A stretch of 64,000 nucleotides of DNA from Trichomonas vaginalis G3 (lineage: Eukaryota > Parabasalia > Trichomonadida > Trichomonadidae): the NCBI RefSeq assembly GCF_026262505.1, contig NC_067205.1, positions 24,089,585 to 24,153,584 on the forward strand. The letters run 5' to 3'. The translations under genes were made by a program, and so were the position numbers. Below are positions 37,961 through 49,287 of this stretch, in pieces; position 1 is the stretch's first letter, and each line of letters starts with the position of its first letter. The notes under the pieces were generated by a model. The model was not told where the DNA came from and made no database searches. It was given only the letters and a program-made list of their open reading frames with translations.

Positions 37961-40900
37961 TCAGAACTTCAACTTACGAATAAAGCTTGTTTTAGTCGTT
38001 ATTGAAAAGTTGAACTTTTCAGCAAAGCAAGGTTGACATGACTTACATAAGTCGAATGCAATCTCTTGACCATCATGAAGTGCTTTGTAAAGTTTCATTA
38101 AACTGAACTCAGAGTCTTTGTCATATGTTCCAACAGGTATGTGAATGTTCTTATCTTCATTGTAATAGCATTGTATAGCTTCAGGAAACATTTCATTAGC
38201 GGTTAAAGCAATAACATCTTGCTTCACGCCTTTCATTCTGCAGTGAAATGCAACTTCATTTAAATCGTTAGTGAGTAAGTCTATGTAGGTCTTCTTTCCA
38301 CAGAAAATACTTTTATAAGCTAAACTTTGTTTTCCAGGTGTTATTTCTGCAAAGTCGCTATGAAATTGACCAAGGTTCTTTCCTATAAGTTCGCGACCAT
38401 ATCTCTTCTTAAACTCTGCTGCAAGCTTTGGATGTCTTCATTATATAAGTGCATACTGTCGGTATCCTGGTAAAATATTTGAAGACCCATGTCCTCTGCA
38501 GTACAGAATACTTCATTCATAATACGTTTTGACATAGACAGAATATTAACACCAAGTGGACAGAAGTTAAAGTGTCTGCAAATGCTTTTCGTTAGCTTGA
38601 AAATAGTTTTATCTGAACCATCCAAACCTTCGAACTTCACTATATGGTTGTAATTTCTTATAGCATATCTTATAGCATCTTTGTCATCTACTATGGTTAT
38701 TTTTGACTCAATAGGAGATAGAATAGTTTTGCCATAAATGCTGTTCAGAATGAGTTTTATAATTTCTTGCAAAGGATTTCCTTCTTTCTTATACTTTAAC
38801 CTTAACTCAAACAACTTCTTTACTTCATCTCTTATTCTCATATCTCTGTTTCCATCGTAATAGTATCCTTGCAACACTTCACATTTGACACCTTGATATT
38901 TTATGAGGTCTTGTAATGTTATATGGTCAACATACATGAGACAGCAAGTGTTTGAACTTCTTGGAACGTTAAGTTCTGGATTTAGTTCAGGTCGCAAACT
39001 ATTAAATGAAAGTGTCTGGGTATATACCAATCTCTGTTATCTTAATGAGAACAAAGAAGCCAGACATAAACTTTTCACCAATGGGTTCCTTTTGGTCGTC
39101 ATCGAATAAATGTCTCATGAGATACTCTGTGCTTAACATTTCTTCCTTCAATACTTTTGGAATACCTTCTAAAGTATAAAGTCTTGCAATTGCTGATGGA
39201 TATAATGAAACAGTGTCGAAGTCAGCAATGAGTTTCTTTTTGCTCTTTTGTTTCATGTTATCTGACAACATACATCTTCCACCTTGAATGCATCTCGAAA
39301 TAAATTCTCTTGGTTTATTTGAGAGGTCATAAAGATTTCCATTCGGGAAGTATACTCTGTTCTCAAACAATTTGTTAGCAATTGAACAAATACTAACGTA
39401 GTCATAAACGTTTAAATCAAACTCTTTCAATAAGTCATTGCGGAACTTTACAAAACCTTCTCTTAAAATTCTTACATCTTGTTTGCAGTAAAACGTGCTA
39501 TATTTTTCTAAGTCGAAGTGGTTTTCATCTATTCTGCAACCTTTGATGGAATCTATGTTCTTCATAAATGTATCTGCATCATGGATAAACTTACATGCTT
39601 CAGAAATGACACCAGTTCTGTTGTCATTTGCTAACAAAACACTGCTGTAGTAGTTATATGGAAATACTTCTTTCGGTCCTGTTTGTAAGTTAAACATAGC
39701 AGGAAATAGTTTAAGCTTCTTATTTATAACACTGTAAGAGTCTTTTATAATAATTGCCCGTCCTTTATATAAACCAGTTATTTGCATTGTTCGTGAACCT
39801 TTAATGATGGGAGTTCCTTTCACTTCTGTCATGTGTCTTAAGATGAAGTTTATGTCATAACTGAGGTTATGGAAATATATTAAACTCTTGTCAGGAAGTC
39901 TTTCCAAAAATTCTGTTGCACAGTTTTGACCCCAAATGCTTTCACTCACTGAACCATCTTCACTGTCATAACAGATGTTAAAAGCTTTATGAAAGCCATC
40001 CGTACTACACTCAAAGTCAGCAAAGAAAACGTGCTCAGGTATGAATTTACATTTAGCTTTATTTACTTCTTTTGACTCTGCTTTCTTCTTCAGTTGTACA
40101 CAATACTTTGGAGCATATGTCAAATCTTTAAATGGTGCAAGGTTCTGTTTATATAAGTCAGTAGTATATGTGAAAAGTTCTCCATAAGAAATAGGTTCGA
40201 AATATTTGCACTCCCACAATGTTTTCATAACATCCCATAACGGTGTTGTTCTATCATAACGAACTACATATTTATCTTCTCTCTTTGTATATATTTTCAT
40301 CTGTTTTTCAATGTTCATTCCACCACAAGCTTTGAGAATTTCTTTATAGTTTCGAATGAAGTATGTTGTCATTGGAAGTCTTTCATTTAGCATGTAGTGG
40401 TCTTCAACAAGAAGTAAGTCAATAGTTCTAACAGTTTCGCATTCTTTTGGTATATATCTCTTTATTTCATTATGTCTTGAGTCATTGAAATAACCAATGG
40501 TAACATTAAATGCTATACCTGTTGCGTCAGAAATTTCTTGTACTTTACTTTGAGGAAAGTCTCTAACACGAATGACTTCTCTCATGTGGTCAATAGTTTC
40601 TTCATTTACTCCAGCCTGAATGCAAGCATAAACGAAACAATTGTCCTCTGTCATAAGTATTGCAGTTCTTTTGTTCAGTTCATTGAAGATTTGGTAGCGT
40701 TCAAGATTTATAGGTAATGTGCAAAGATACTTCCATAACTGACCGCTTCTCTTCTTATAAAACTTCTTTTCACCATTATCTTTCCAAAAGCTTTCTATAA
40801 GTGCTGGGTTTCCTGTTTGCTTAAGAGCTTCCAAAATGGCTTTCTGGTCATTTGTCAGTGTGCTTTCATCTCTATATGGTCTCTTTTTTGGTTTGCCTTT

Positions 40901-41808
40901 CTTTACATCTGACATCGTTAAGCCTTCATATTCTGTTAAATCATACATCTTTATTTCGGTAAGATTCTTTATGTTTGTCAAGAAGAAGTCATAGTGCATT
41001 TCAACAATACCTGCAGCATTTGCTTCTATCTCTGATATAAAGTTCTCCTTCAAGAGCTGATGTAGTAATGTTCCAATATTATTGAGGTTTAACGTAGAAC
41101 ATTCATACTTTCCACCAAGTTTATAACATACCATCCATCTCTGTTGGGAGTTTATTTTAATTTTCTCTAAGAGTCTCATGAAAACCTTACCAAAATGTTT
41201 GTGTAAGTAGTCTCTGTTTGGTTCATCTAAAGCTTCGATGTTAAAGTCAATGAGTCTATTGCCTGACTTCACATTCCTCTTCCTATTTTCTTCATCTTTC
41301 TTTAACCATCTCTCACCTTCTTTTGGTTTGTCGTCAATGGAACGAATGACATCGTTAGCTTTGCGAACTTGTTCTATAGCACTTTTAAACATCTCTCTTC
41401 TCTGTTGTTTCAGTGTGTCGTCTCTTCTTCTTGTTTCACCAACGTTTGCATTTGTTATGTCAAACATTTCTTGACGAACATCATGCGAAAGAGCTTTACG
41501 AGTATGACCAACGTTCGCATTTGTTATGTCAAACATTTCTCTTCTTACTTCATGAGGTATTGAACGTCTATGATATAAGTCAATAGCAACGTCATTTAAG
41601 GAAATGCTCTTGCATGGACTTCGTCCTCGCCGCGTTGCGGCTTTATGAACTCATGAATTCTATCATAAGTTATTTCACCATTATAGTCATTGAGGATGTC
41701 AGCGAGTGCCTTTTTGTTTGTTGTGTAATGTTTTGCTACTTCTATGTTAGCTTCTGTAAGAAGTTGTTTTATTTCCGAGTGTTCTAACTTAGACAACTTC
41801 CGATACAT
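37961..41808 (-). pseudogene. Protein-primed DNA polymerase B of Maverick B (three frame breaks)
   Basis: The large open part is 41536-39002. It has two N-terminal repeats of MFDITNANVG, then exonuclease motifs VFFADFECSTDG near 40010, NLSYDINFILR near 39870 and STFYCKQDVRIL near 39490. Polymerase motif A is ADFDTVSLYPSAI near 39210. Motif B (ILNSIYGKTI) is near 38740 and motif C (YQDTDSMHLYN) near 38450, after a frameshift near 39020. A second frameshift near 38415 leads to the C-terminus (38236-37961). At the other end a 70-codon ORF (41808-41596) reads into the same gene but is cut off by a double mini-hairpin (41616-41641). The lineage is different from the A polymerase and lacks its HNH module. 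Confidence 0.88.
41616..41641. repeat. Double mini-hairpin at the polymerase 5' end
   Basis: GGAC-TTC-GTCC (41616-41626) and GCCGC-GTT-GCGGC (41629-41641), two bases apart. Read on the minus strand it lies where the short 5' ORF leaves the polymerase frame, so the insertion is a likely cause of the break. Confidence 0.85.
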
Positions 41809-41898
41809 CTTTAGTAGGAAATAAAAAAATTTCTTAGAAAAAAATTAGATTAGATTTTTTTAAGTTATTTTTCAAAATAATTTAATATTTTTATTTTA

Positions 41899-42372
41899 AT
41901 GAAACACATGCAAGATTGCAAGTTCTTTTCATACAATGCTCTCGCTACTGTCATCAAGAATGAGTTCAATGGTGCTTCAAACGTTAATGTTATCTTTAAC
42001 AAGAAGTTTGTGAAAGAATCTAAGTTTGGTCAGTATGTCAGACCATTAGCTATCGTCATTGACCGCAAACGTTATACTTCACAAGAGTTAGCAGTAGTTT
42101 TGAAACAAAAGGGTTTCTTCGTGAATGTCAAAGATACTCATTATACTGTTATAAAGAACTCCAACATTGACTTCTTCAGTATTGCTTTAAATCTTTCCGA
42201 ACAGAAAGAATATAAGAAGGGTGAAACAAATGTGAAATATTATCCTTCATCTCTGAAGACAATAACGAACAAAGATGTTATACAGAAATTCTTACCAAAG
42301 GTTGAAGAAGCTTCTATTGACATTGACGAAGGAAGTGAAATGGTTGAAGAAATTGACCCTGACGTCATTTAA
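41899..42372 (+). CDS. Maverick B hypothetical protein, 157 residues
   Basis: Begins MKHMQDCKFFSYNALATVIK. It alternates beta-like stretches (VNVIFNKKFVKESKFGQYV) with basic helices and ends in an acidic tail (IDIDEGSEMVEEIDPDVI). It diverges from the polymerase gene and converges with the KilA-N-like gene. The start follows T-rich DNA (atttttattttaATG). Not recognised; its length and acidic tail recall the A protein at 6896-7369. Confidence 0.6.
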   Translation: MKHMQDCKFFSYNALATVIKNEFNGASNVNVIFNKKFVKESKFGQYVRPLAIVIDRKRYTSQELAVVLKQKGFFVNVKDTHYTVIKNSNIDFFSIALNLSEQKEYKKGETNVKYYPSSLKTITNKDVIQKFLPKVEEASIDIDEGSEMVEEIDPDVI

Positions 42373-42390
42373 GCAAAAATATATTTTTGT

Positions 42391-43251
42391 TCATTCTTCC
42401 TCTTTGAAGTTATCGAAATATTCTGTTATTTTTTCCTTCAGTAATGGTAAGTCTTCTTTGAAGGTAAGTATTGTGCAACCTTTGATGTCATAGTGTGTTT
42501 GAGGAAGAGTATTTTTGACAATTTCTTTTATTTGCTCATTCGGTGTCATTGAAATCGGTAAGTTTTCACGATAGAACCAGTTTCTGTCAGATTTGTAAAT
42601 CTTAGCAAGGTCATAAAAGCTTTTGTTGTTTCTTCTGACTAAATGCAACATAACCATATCTTTATCTTCTTCATTCTCCAACTCTTCAGTATAAATCATA
42701 TACTTATAGTTCTTTTCCTTTCCTTTTGGTACTGAACGTGGTATTCTTTTCTGTATGCTTTTGTCTTTGGATTCAATGACTTCATCTTTTGCTTGAAGTT
42801 TCTTTTCCATCTCTCCACGTTCTTGTCTGTGAAGTTCGTCAAGAAGTTTGTAAATATTCCAAGCATAACGTGGTGAAGCCCACATTGCAACTGCATTTAC
42901 TAAAAGTCTATGAACATAATATCCTCTCAAACCGTTTGGCAATTTTTCACGGTTTTCATAGAGTTTTGGCGACTGGGATTTTTTACCTACTCGCTGTTCT
43001 TCACTGTTTTCAGAAAAAAGTACGTCTCGCTGTGCTTCACTTAATAGTTCTATGGTGCTTTGGTTCCTAAACCAGTCTTTAGGAAGCTTAGTATCTGGAG
43101 CAAAACAAGCCGTCAAAATACTTTGCATTTGGTACATGTCATCTTTGACCGAACGAATGAGTCTCAATTGTTTGTTATACTGTATGTATTCGTATTCTTC
43201 ATTAATGGCTTCATGAACGATAGCAGTTGTTGTGTTCTCTGATGTTGTCAT
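42391..43251 (-). CDS. KilA-N-like protein of Maverick B
   Basis: 286 residues. The N-terminal half holds the end of a KilA-N-type fold: YYVHRLLVNAVAMWASPRYA near residue 120 matches the A protein's LINYITMWASPKYCI. A coiled coil follows (KLLDELHRQERGEMEKKLQA), then a second domain (YMIYTEELENEEDKDMVMLH) like the C-terminal domains attached to viral KilA-N/Bro proteins. A DNA-binding regulator is the likely role. It starts 95 bp before the end of the next gene and is intact. Confidence 0.7.
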   Translation of the reverse strand: MTTSENTTTAIVHEAINEEYEYIQYNKQLRLIRSVKDDMYQMQSILTACFAPDTKLPKDWFRNQSTIELLSEAQRDVLFSENSEEQRVGKKSQSPKLYENREKLPNGLRGYYVHRLLVNAVAMWASPRYAWNIYKLLDELHRQERGEMEKKLQAKDEVIESKDKSIQKRIPRSVPKGKEKNYKYMIYTEELENEEDKDMVMLHLVRRNNKSFYDLAKIYKSDRNWFYRENLPISMTPNEQIKEIVKNTLPQTHYDIKGCTILTFKEDLPLLKEKITEYFDNFKEEE

Positions 43252-43339
43252 TACTGTCTTTACATACAGGATAAAAAAATAAATAAAATAAAAACTAACT
43301 TTATTTTCTGACTTTCACAAAAGACCAAAAATAAACGCT

Positions 43340-44701
43340 TTACATGTATTTTTCAGCAACTGCGTCAAATAATTTTATAGCTTTATCTATCTCATCTACT
43401 TCAAACGTTTCTTTACCTTTCGTGGGAGCACCATACATTTTCTCAAAAACTTCAAGCAGTTCTGTTTCAGCAGCTCTCATATCATTAACAAACACAACCT
43501 TGACTCTATTGACTGTACTGTCATATCTTTGAGTTATATTATATGTCCTTCCTATCTTATATCTTTTTGTGTTGAAGTCCTTCGGTTTCTGAACGATGTA
43601 AAGTAAGCCTTCACTGCAACGTTCCGTATCGAATGAACCATATGTTATGAAGTTATATCCAACAACTGGGTCTAACCATAACAAAACTATTGGTATAAGA
43701 CTTTTGTCTATAAGATATGCTCTTGTTCCATGAAATGCTACTGATATCATAAGCTCAGGATTTCTTGTCAAAATTTTCTGAGTTGAAGCAATTCTAACCC
43801 AGTCCTGCGGTCTCTTTCCAGATGGAGATATAATGTCTGACAAAGAATATTTGTTGTATTTCTTTGAGTATCTTACGTTTAAATCACCTATTCTAACCAC
43901 TTTGGTGTCATTGTCTATCTTTCCAACTGTTTCAAACTCAATGTTTGTCATTTCTTTCTTTAAGTCTGCATAGTCGTTTCTCATACGTTCTATCTCTTTG
44001 ACGGAGTAGTTATATCTCCTCATTGCTGCTTTACATTTAGAACATTGCGGGTTCATTTTTGCGTTATACATTGAAATTTGACCTGCTAGAACAACTAAAG
44101 CGTCAATTGCTCTCTTCATCTCAAACATAGCGGGTCTTAGTTGTTCGTTCCATACTTTGCCTCTTCTATCTTTATCTCTTATTTCCCAAACACATTCAGC
44201 AACTAACGAAACAAAGTTGTCGTAGGTCTTAAATTCTTCAGATTTATATATGTCAGAAACATTCTTATATACCATATCGCAATCTTTGTCCATAACTTTA
44301 TGGTTGCAATGATATCCTAGAAACTCATAATTTACCTTTCGTATGAACTTCTTTATTTCTACTGAGTCAGTTGCTTTGACTTCAATTTCGTCGAATTCAG
44401 GAATAGTTAGTTTTTGATGCTGAATTTCAGGTAGTTTAGGTAAATGGTCGATGAGGTCCTCCATTTCATAAAGATACTGTTCATTTGTTTCATCTTTCGC
44501 ACTACAGTCTAAATTACTTGTTAAAAGTTCTTGCTTAATTCTTTGTATTTCTGTCTCAAAAGTATATGAAGAAGGAATGAAGCTTTTCATCTCTACTAAC
44601 ATTGACGTAGGATTCATGACTAACGAGTTTGGTGCTGTAGTTGTGGACAGAGTCCAGCCGTTCGCGGCTTGAATTGTTGTTGTGCCGATTGTTGAAATCA
44701 T
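43340..44701 (-). CDS. T5orf172 / GIY-YIG-like protein of Maverick B
   Basis: Start chosen at the ATG giving MISTIGTTTIQAANGWTLST, directly after a T-rich tract; an in-frame hydrophobic extension to 44773 is translated promoter sequence. The C-terminal ~90 residues match the T5orf172 branch of the GIY-YIG superfamily: LLYIVQKPKDF, then YKIGRTYNITQRYDS, then MRAAETELLEVFEKMYG. A zinc-like pair (PQCSKCKAAMRRYN) and a coiled coil lie before it. Such proteins accompany KilA-N/Bro proteins in large viruses, and here the KilA-N-like gene is next door. It could be a nuclease, but not all family members are active. Confidence 0.75.
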   Translation of the reverse strand: MISTIGTTTIQAANGWTLSTTTAPNSLVMNPTSMLVEMKSFIPSSYTFETEIQRIKQELLTSNLDCSAKDETNEQYLYEMEDLIDHLPKLPEIQHQKLTIPEFDEIEVKATDSVEIKKFIRKVNYEFLGYHCNHKVMDKDCDMVYKNVSDIYKSEEFKTYDNFVSLVAECVWEIRDKDRRGKVWNEQLRPAMFEMKRAIDALVVLAGQISMYNAKMNPQCSKCKAAMRRYNYSVKEIERMRNDYADLKKEMTNIEFETVGKIDNDTKVVRIGDLNVRYSKKYNKYSLSDIISPSGKRPQDWVRIASTQKILTRNPELMISVAFHGTRAYLIDKSLIPIVLLWLDPVVGYNFITYGSFDTERCSEGLLYIVQKPKDFNTKRYKIGRTYNITQRYDSTVNRVKVVFVNDMRAAETELLEVFEKMYGAPTKGKETFEVDEIDKAIKLFDAVAEKYM

Positions 44702-44784
44702 ATCTTTTATACAAAATAAAAAAATAAATAAAAATAAAACTAATTTTATTTTTTCTATCTTAAGGAAATTCATGAAAATTCAAG

Positions 44785-44862
44785 ACCCTTTGGGTCTCGC
44801 CGCTTAGCGGCTGAGGTGAGAAAACAGGTGAGAAAACAGGTGACATCTCACCTCTTCACCTA
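44785..44862. repeat. Double mini-hairpin next to GGTGAGAAAACA repeats
   Basis: GACCC-TTT-GGGTC (44785-44797) and GCCGC-TTA-GCGGC (44800-44812) are followed by GGTGAGAAAACAGGTGAG and the palindrome AGGTGA-CATC-TCACCT. The same composite, hairpin pair plus GGTGAG boxes plus palindrome, occurs at the left TIR (33815-33896). It lies in the gap between two genes. Confidence 0.85.
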
Positions 44863-44900
44863 TAATATATTTTTGTCTGATTTACATCCAACGAAAAAGT

Positions 44901-45986
44901 TTAGAAGAATTTTCTTATTCTTTCTGGCATGTTTTTATCTTTCCAGTACTCCCGCTCTAATAGTCCCAGATGAGTTGGTTTAGATTCTCTCAAGTTCTTA
45001 GATGGTATAACATCTTCAACGCCTCCTTCATATCTTACTTTATAAGTGTCATCGTTTATGTTGTAGTCAAGTATTTCAATAACCACTCCTCGCTTTGCTT
45101 CGTCAATGGTTTCAGCAAGTTTGCCATTACTACTTTCGACTAATTTATGTCGAGGGTAAAATGCTATGGAGTCGTCAGCAGCTTTTATAAGATATCCATT
45201 ACCTTGCGTAGAGTCTACGATATAATAATTTCGACTTAACCTTAAACGTTTCTTTGTCAACGGTTTGTCGTCAAGAACTACACGAACTTTTGTTCCAGGA
45301 ATGAGGGTAAATTGTGTTGAATTTCTGATATTTTGTGTTTGACTTCGTTTCTTTTGTATATACTTTTCTTCTTGTTGTTGTGTCATTGAATTTGGTGTAT
45401 GTCCTGTTGTAGAATGTGTTGAGGAATTGTAAACTTCGATGAAATGTTTCATTGTTTCTTCGGTAAAGTCTCGCTCTTGATTTAAATCTCTGAGAGTCCT
45501 TATGAAGCGGTTAATGATACCGAGTATGTTATGGTTATGGTCTTCAGTAGTGTAGTGAGTTATGTTATGCTTAATGAGAAATTCTGTGATTTCGTTGCTG
45601 AGGTATGCACTGTCTTGGTCTGATGTTAAAGTACTTGGGCTATGTTCTGCTACAAACTTTTGTAAAACTCTTAACACTTCATGAGTTCCTTTATTTCTCA
45701 TTATATACGCAAAAGCTTTGCGAGTGTTAACATTTATGAAGATGAGGAATGGTTTATGTCTTCCTTTTCTGCTTTGAATGAGAGTGTCAAATTGGTATGC
45801 GTCAGGAGTGTTGGAGTAAATTGGTAAAAAGTAGTCGTAAGGATTTATTTTTGTTTGATGTACAACATTTTTGTCAAAGAACCTTTTCACTTCAGCTCTG
45901 TTAGTAAATCCCGAACTCTTTGCAGCTTCATTGAACTTCTTAAATGACCTCCATGGATGTTGTTCGAATACTTCTTTCAAGCTCAT
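44901..45986 (-). CDS. Integrase of Maverick B
   Basis: 361 residues, intact ORF. A helical N-terminal domain (MSLKEVFEQHPWRSFKKFNE) is followed by the retroviral-type core: PDAYQFDTLIQSRKGRHKPF (first Asp), STLTSDQDSAYLS (second Asp), and ILGIINRFIRTLRDL, where the third acidic residue expected in ...ERF... reads Asn. Then come an SH3-like basic domain (PGTKVRVVLDDKPLTKKRL) and a chromo/Tudor-like end (DTYKVRYEGGVEDVIPSKNL). It would catalyse insertion with the 5-bp duplication seen at the ends of this element. Start at ttacataaATG. The Asn makes activity uncertain, and I cannot exclude misalignment by eye. Confidence 0.85.
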   Translation of the reverse strand: MSLKEVFEQHPWRSFKKFNEAAKSSGFTNRAEVKRFFDKNVVHQTKINPYDYFLPIYSNTPDAYQFDTLIQSRKGRHKPFLIFINVNTRKAFAYIMRNKGTHEVLRVLQKFVAEHSPSTLTSDQDSAYLSNEITEFLIKHNITHYTTEDHNHNILGIINRFIRTLRDLNQERDFTEETMKHFIEVYNSSTHSTTGHTPNSMTQQQEEKYIQKKRSQTQNIRNSTQFTLIPGTKVRVVLDDKPLTKKRLRLSRNYYIVDSTQGNGYLIKAADDSIAFYPRHKLVESSNGKLAETIDEAKRGVVIEILDYNINDDTYKVRYEGGVEDVIPSKNLRESKPTHLGLLEREYWKDKNMPERIRKFF

Positions 45987-47924
45987 TTATGTAAAGTTAA
46001 AGATTTTATTCTAGGCTCAAGCGCGTTCATTGAACTCTATTCCATGCAAATACAGTCATAAATGGTGGCATATAATCTGCACCCGAGCCTGTTGGATTTG
46101 TTGTGAAAGTATGGACATGATTTCCTCCTGATTCAGTTGGTCGAAAAGTCTTTTTTGCTGCATTGTTATAAGATGGAGATAAAACGTCATTGCCAGCTTC
46201 ATACTCTGAGTTGTATAATGGGTGGTCTCTTAATGAGTGGCTATGGTCGCCAGAAAAGTTTGTCGTTCCTGTATGAGTGTGCGGTGGAAGGTTTGCTTCA
46301 GTAATTTTCTTCGAACCTCCTGTTTGCTTTGAATATCTAGCACAGTATAAGAATTTATCTACAATCTGTTCCCACGTACCGAAACCCAGAACTGTTGCTG
46401 GATTTGTTGAGTTCATTGACGTATAAATAGAACCTATAGGATATAATGTTTGAAGTATTTCTGTCTTTAATGTTTGAAGCTCTGTTTTGTCAGCTTTCTT
46501 ATCTAACATTGCTGGTAGTTCATATGCTTCAAAGTTTCTGGCATGATCTTCGGTATTCCTGCAACTCTTATCTAAATTGTTAAGAGTATCTTTTACGCTT
46601 GTACTTGGATTTTCTAATGGTGCACTTGAACCAAGGTCAAAGTTCAATATTATGTCGTCTGCTCTAACAGTAGTGAAGGATTTATGTGTATGGTTCTTGT
46701 CAGCTTTCTTATCATATAAATCTTGAGCAGTGAATTTAATATTTTTCATCCTTCATGACATAAACATCTTTACATCTAATGTTTCTCATCGTCGTTATGT
46801 CGTCATCCGATGTTAAACCTTGTGGAAAGTTAGGAGGTTTACAATATAATGCATCCCCACCAGTTTCTTCAACCGTTCCTTCAATACTTTCTATACCAAC
46901 AGTTGTGAAGAAATCATGTGTATGGTTCTTATCTGCTTTCTTATCTAACATTGCTGGTAGTTCATGTGTTTCAAAGTTTCTGACATGACCTTCGATATTC
47001 ATACATTTGTTATTTAAGGAGTTTAGTGTATCTTTTACGCTTGTACTTGGATTCTCTAAAGGTGCACTTGAACCAAGGTCAAAGTTCAATATTATGTCGT
47101 CTGCTCTAACAGTAGTGAAGGATTTATGTGTATGGTTCTTGTCAGCTTTACTGTCTAAAGAAGTTTGAAGTTCATTTATATCGGAGATGTTGTGTTTATG
47201 AGATTTCAAAACTTTGTTCGTTGCGTCAAGTTCAACTTTGTCAGCTTTACTTTTAATAGCATCTTCAAACGTTATTTTTGACTTAACTCTCAAAGTAAAT
47301 CTTGGTTCAACTAATACACCATTAACATTGAAAGTAGAGGCATAAATTTCACCGGTATAACCAAATGCTTCTGGTGCTTTAGCTACATCATACTGTACAG
47401 TACAGCTTATGTCATAACCTTTAGCACGAATGTATTTATATCTTCTTTCATTAACATTTTTTGTCTTCGCTTCATCACTTCGTGTTAAATATCCATGGTA
47501 GTCCGTTATAATCTGTTCGTCTGAAGTTATATAATGAACGTGGTTTTTTTGCTTTTTCGGCTAATTTCTCATTAACATCATTCACTTCTAATTCAACTCT
47601 TCCGCCAGAACTCTTATTATCATTAATCTTTTTCATTAATTCGGTAATTACGTCATAAAGACTATATTCTGTTTTCGGTTTTGTAAATAATGAGTCAAAA
47701 TTTCTTTTCATCATTACATCGCTGACATTAATGATATCACCAATTCCTTTTTCATTTATTCTCTTCATTAATTCTGCAATAATGACGAATATATAATCTG
47801 TTAATTTATTCTCTTCATCGAGGGTTATAGAATGTTTTGAAATTGAATCATTAACTCCTCTAAATAAATCAATAACTTCAGGATACACGTTTTTAATGTC
47901 TTGAATAACCCGACCAGTATCCTC

Positions 47925-47955
47925 GCCACTATGTGGCTCTGAGCCCGTTGGGCTC
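47925..47955. repeat. Double mini-hairpin in the fibre gene
   Basis: GCCAC-TAT-GTGGC (47925-47937) and GAGCCC-GTT-GGGCTC (47941-47955), three bases apart. The coding frame passes through them without a stop; they encode part of SPTGSEPHSGEDTG. Confidence 0.85.
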
Positions 47956-48631
47956 TGTTGTTCATGTTCTTCGTTCCCGTCGTTACGTGGTTTTATATCT
48001 CTAACCATCATCAACGCAGCCATAACCGGAGGGTTTGTTGCTACCTGTTCGAAAATCCGTCCGTTATGTATGGTATATCTAAATAATTTCTTTGTGTTTG
48101 TTAAAACATTTGAAACAAGTCTTTTAAAACCATCTACAAAATTTCCTGTTTCACCTAATGTTCTTGCAGCATTTACAAGCTCACCCATTCCCGCTTTTGA
48201 CCCCAAAAACGTCCATATTGCATTTATTTCACTCTGTATAGTTGTCCATTCAGCGAAACTAACACCCGCATTCGCTAAGCTGAAAATGAAATTCAGTGGA
48301 TCGAACTTAATTCCACCTTCTTTTTCAATTTCAACGAACTCACTAACATGAGATTTTAAATATTCTTTCGTTAAAATTGTTTTCCCCGATGTTATGTCAT
48401 TAACGAAACTATCACCGTCAAAAGTTAACGAATTCAATTTCGTCGTTGATGCTTTTATTTCATACACCGCTTTATCGATAGTTTTTGGCTCACCTTCTTT
48501 AGAAGCATATGAAACATTAATGAATGAATTATATGTATTCGTGAATGAGTTAAAATCAATGATTTTCATTAATGACGCCTTTAATGATTCATTAACTGTT
48601 GAATCCCTTAAAGTAATTAATGAACTGTCAT

Positions 48632-48684
48632 GGGCTTCGCCCTGGTCGCTTCGGTCTGAAAGACCTTCAGGACTCAAAGAGTCC
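48632..48684. repeat. Triple mini-hairpin inside one fibre repeat
   Basis: GGGC-TTC-GCCC (48632-48642), GGTCT-GAA-AGACC (48653-48665) and GGACTC-AAA-GAGTCC (48670-48684). The protein repeat PFIK...DSTV is about 20 residues longer here than in its sister repeats, and the extra residues are exactly those encoded by the hairpins, kept in frame. Confidence 0.85.
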
Positions 48685-49287
48685 GTTTGCGACTTTATGA
48701 AAGGTACACTGCAAACCGTCGAGTTTGGATCAAATGCTGTAGTTGGTGCAGGAATATTAATGATATAAGTCATTAAATCATTAAGTGACGTAAATAATGT
48801 TGTCGTTTTTGATTTAATTTCTTTAGCATCTGTTATATATGGTAATTTTATTTCTGTAGTTTCTGAATTAAAGATATTCGCTAAAATGTTTTGTAAACTG
48901 TTTTGAACAGCAGTATAAACCGTTGAATCCGGAACTCTTACGATTTCACCGTCCTTAATAAAAGGCATTGCACATGGTGTAGTGCTTGGGTCAAATCTTT
49001 CGGGATTATAATTCAACATATATTCTAATGCTTCATATACAGACTTATATACTGTTGTGTCGTTCTTCATGACAACTTCACCATTTACAATGAATGGCAT
49101 TGTACATGGAGTTAAAATAGGGTCAAACTTTTCATAGTCCTTCCATGTTATGTATTTCTCGGTATTTCCATCACTGATAACAATATATTTGTCAGTAAGT
49201 GTGAGAGAGTATTGACCAAAATATAAACGTTTAGCTCTGTCAGCTTCATACGCATATGCAGCAAAGTCATATTTTAATGAGAATAAA

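Larger units (their letters stand above)
46027..49276 (-). pseudogene. Long fibre gene of Maverick B (three frame breaks)
   Basis: Reading from about 49276, where no clean in-frame ATG is left, an open part of 541 or more codons ends at 47475. It holds at least four diverged repeats of the type FDPSTTPCAMPFIKDGEIV followed by DSTVYTAV. Frame breaks near 47545 (A run) and 46745 connect to 47293-46736 and 46749-46027. The C-terminal third has KADKNHTHKSFTTVRAD repeats in a ~440-bp internal duplication, then the tip YPIGSIYTSMNSTNPATVLG, NLPPHTHTGTT and NHVHTFTTNPTG. That tip is nearly identical to the tip of the A fibre. It is a host-attachment fibre of over 1000 residues in its whole form. Two mini-hairpin groups lie in it. 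Confidence 0.75.

Noticed and set aside
43260-43340. Terminator function for T or A runs between Maverick genes
   Set aside because: Such runs are everywhere in this AT-rich DNA, so no single one can be supported.
44702-44773. Signal peptide on the T5orf172 protein
   Set aside because: The hydrophobic extension is the translated T-rich promoter; the true start is the ATG right after it.
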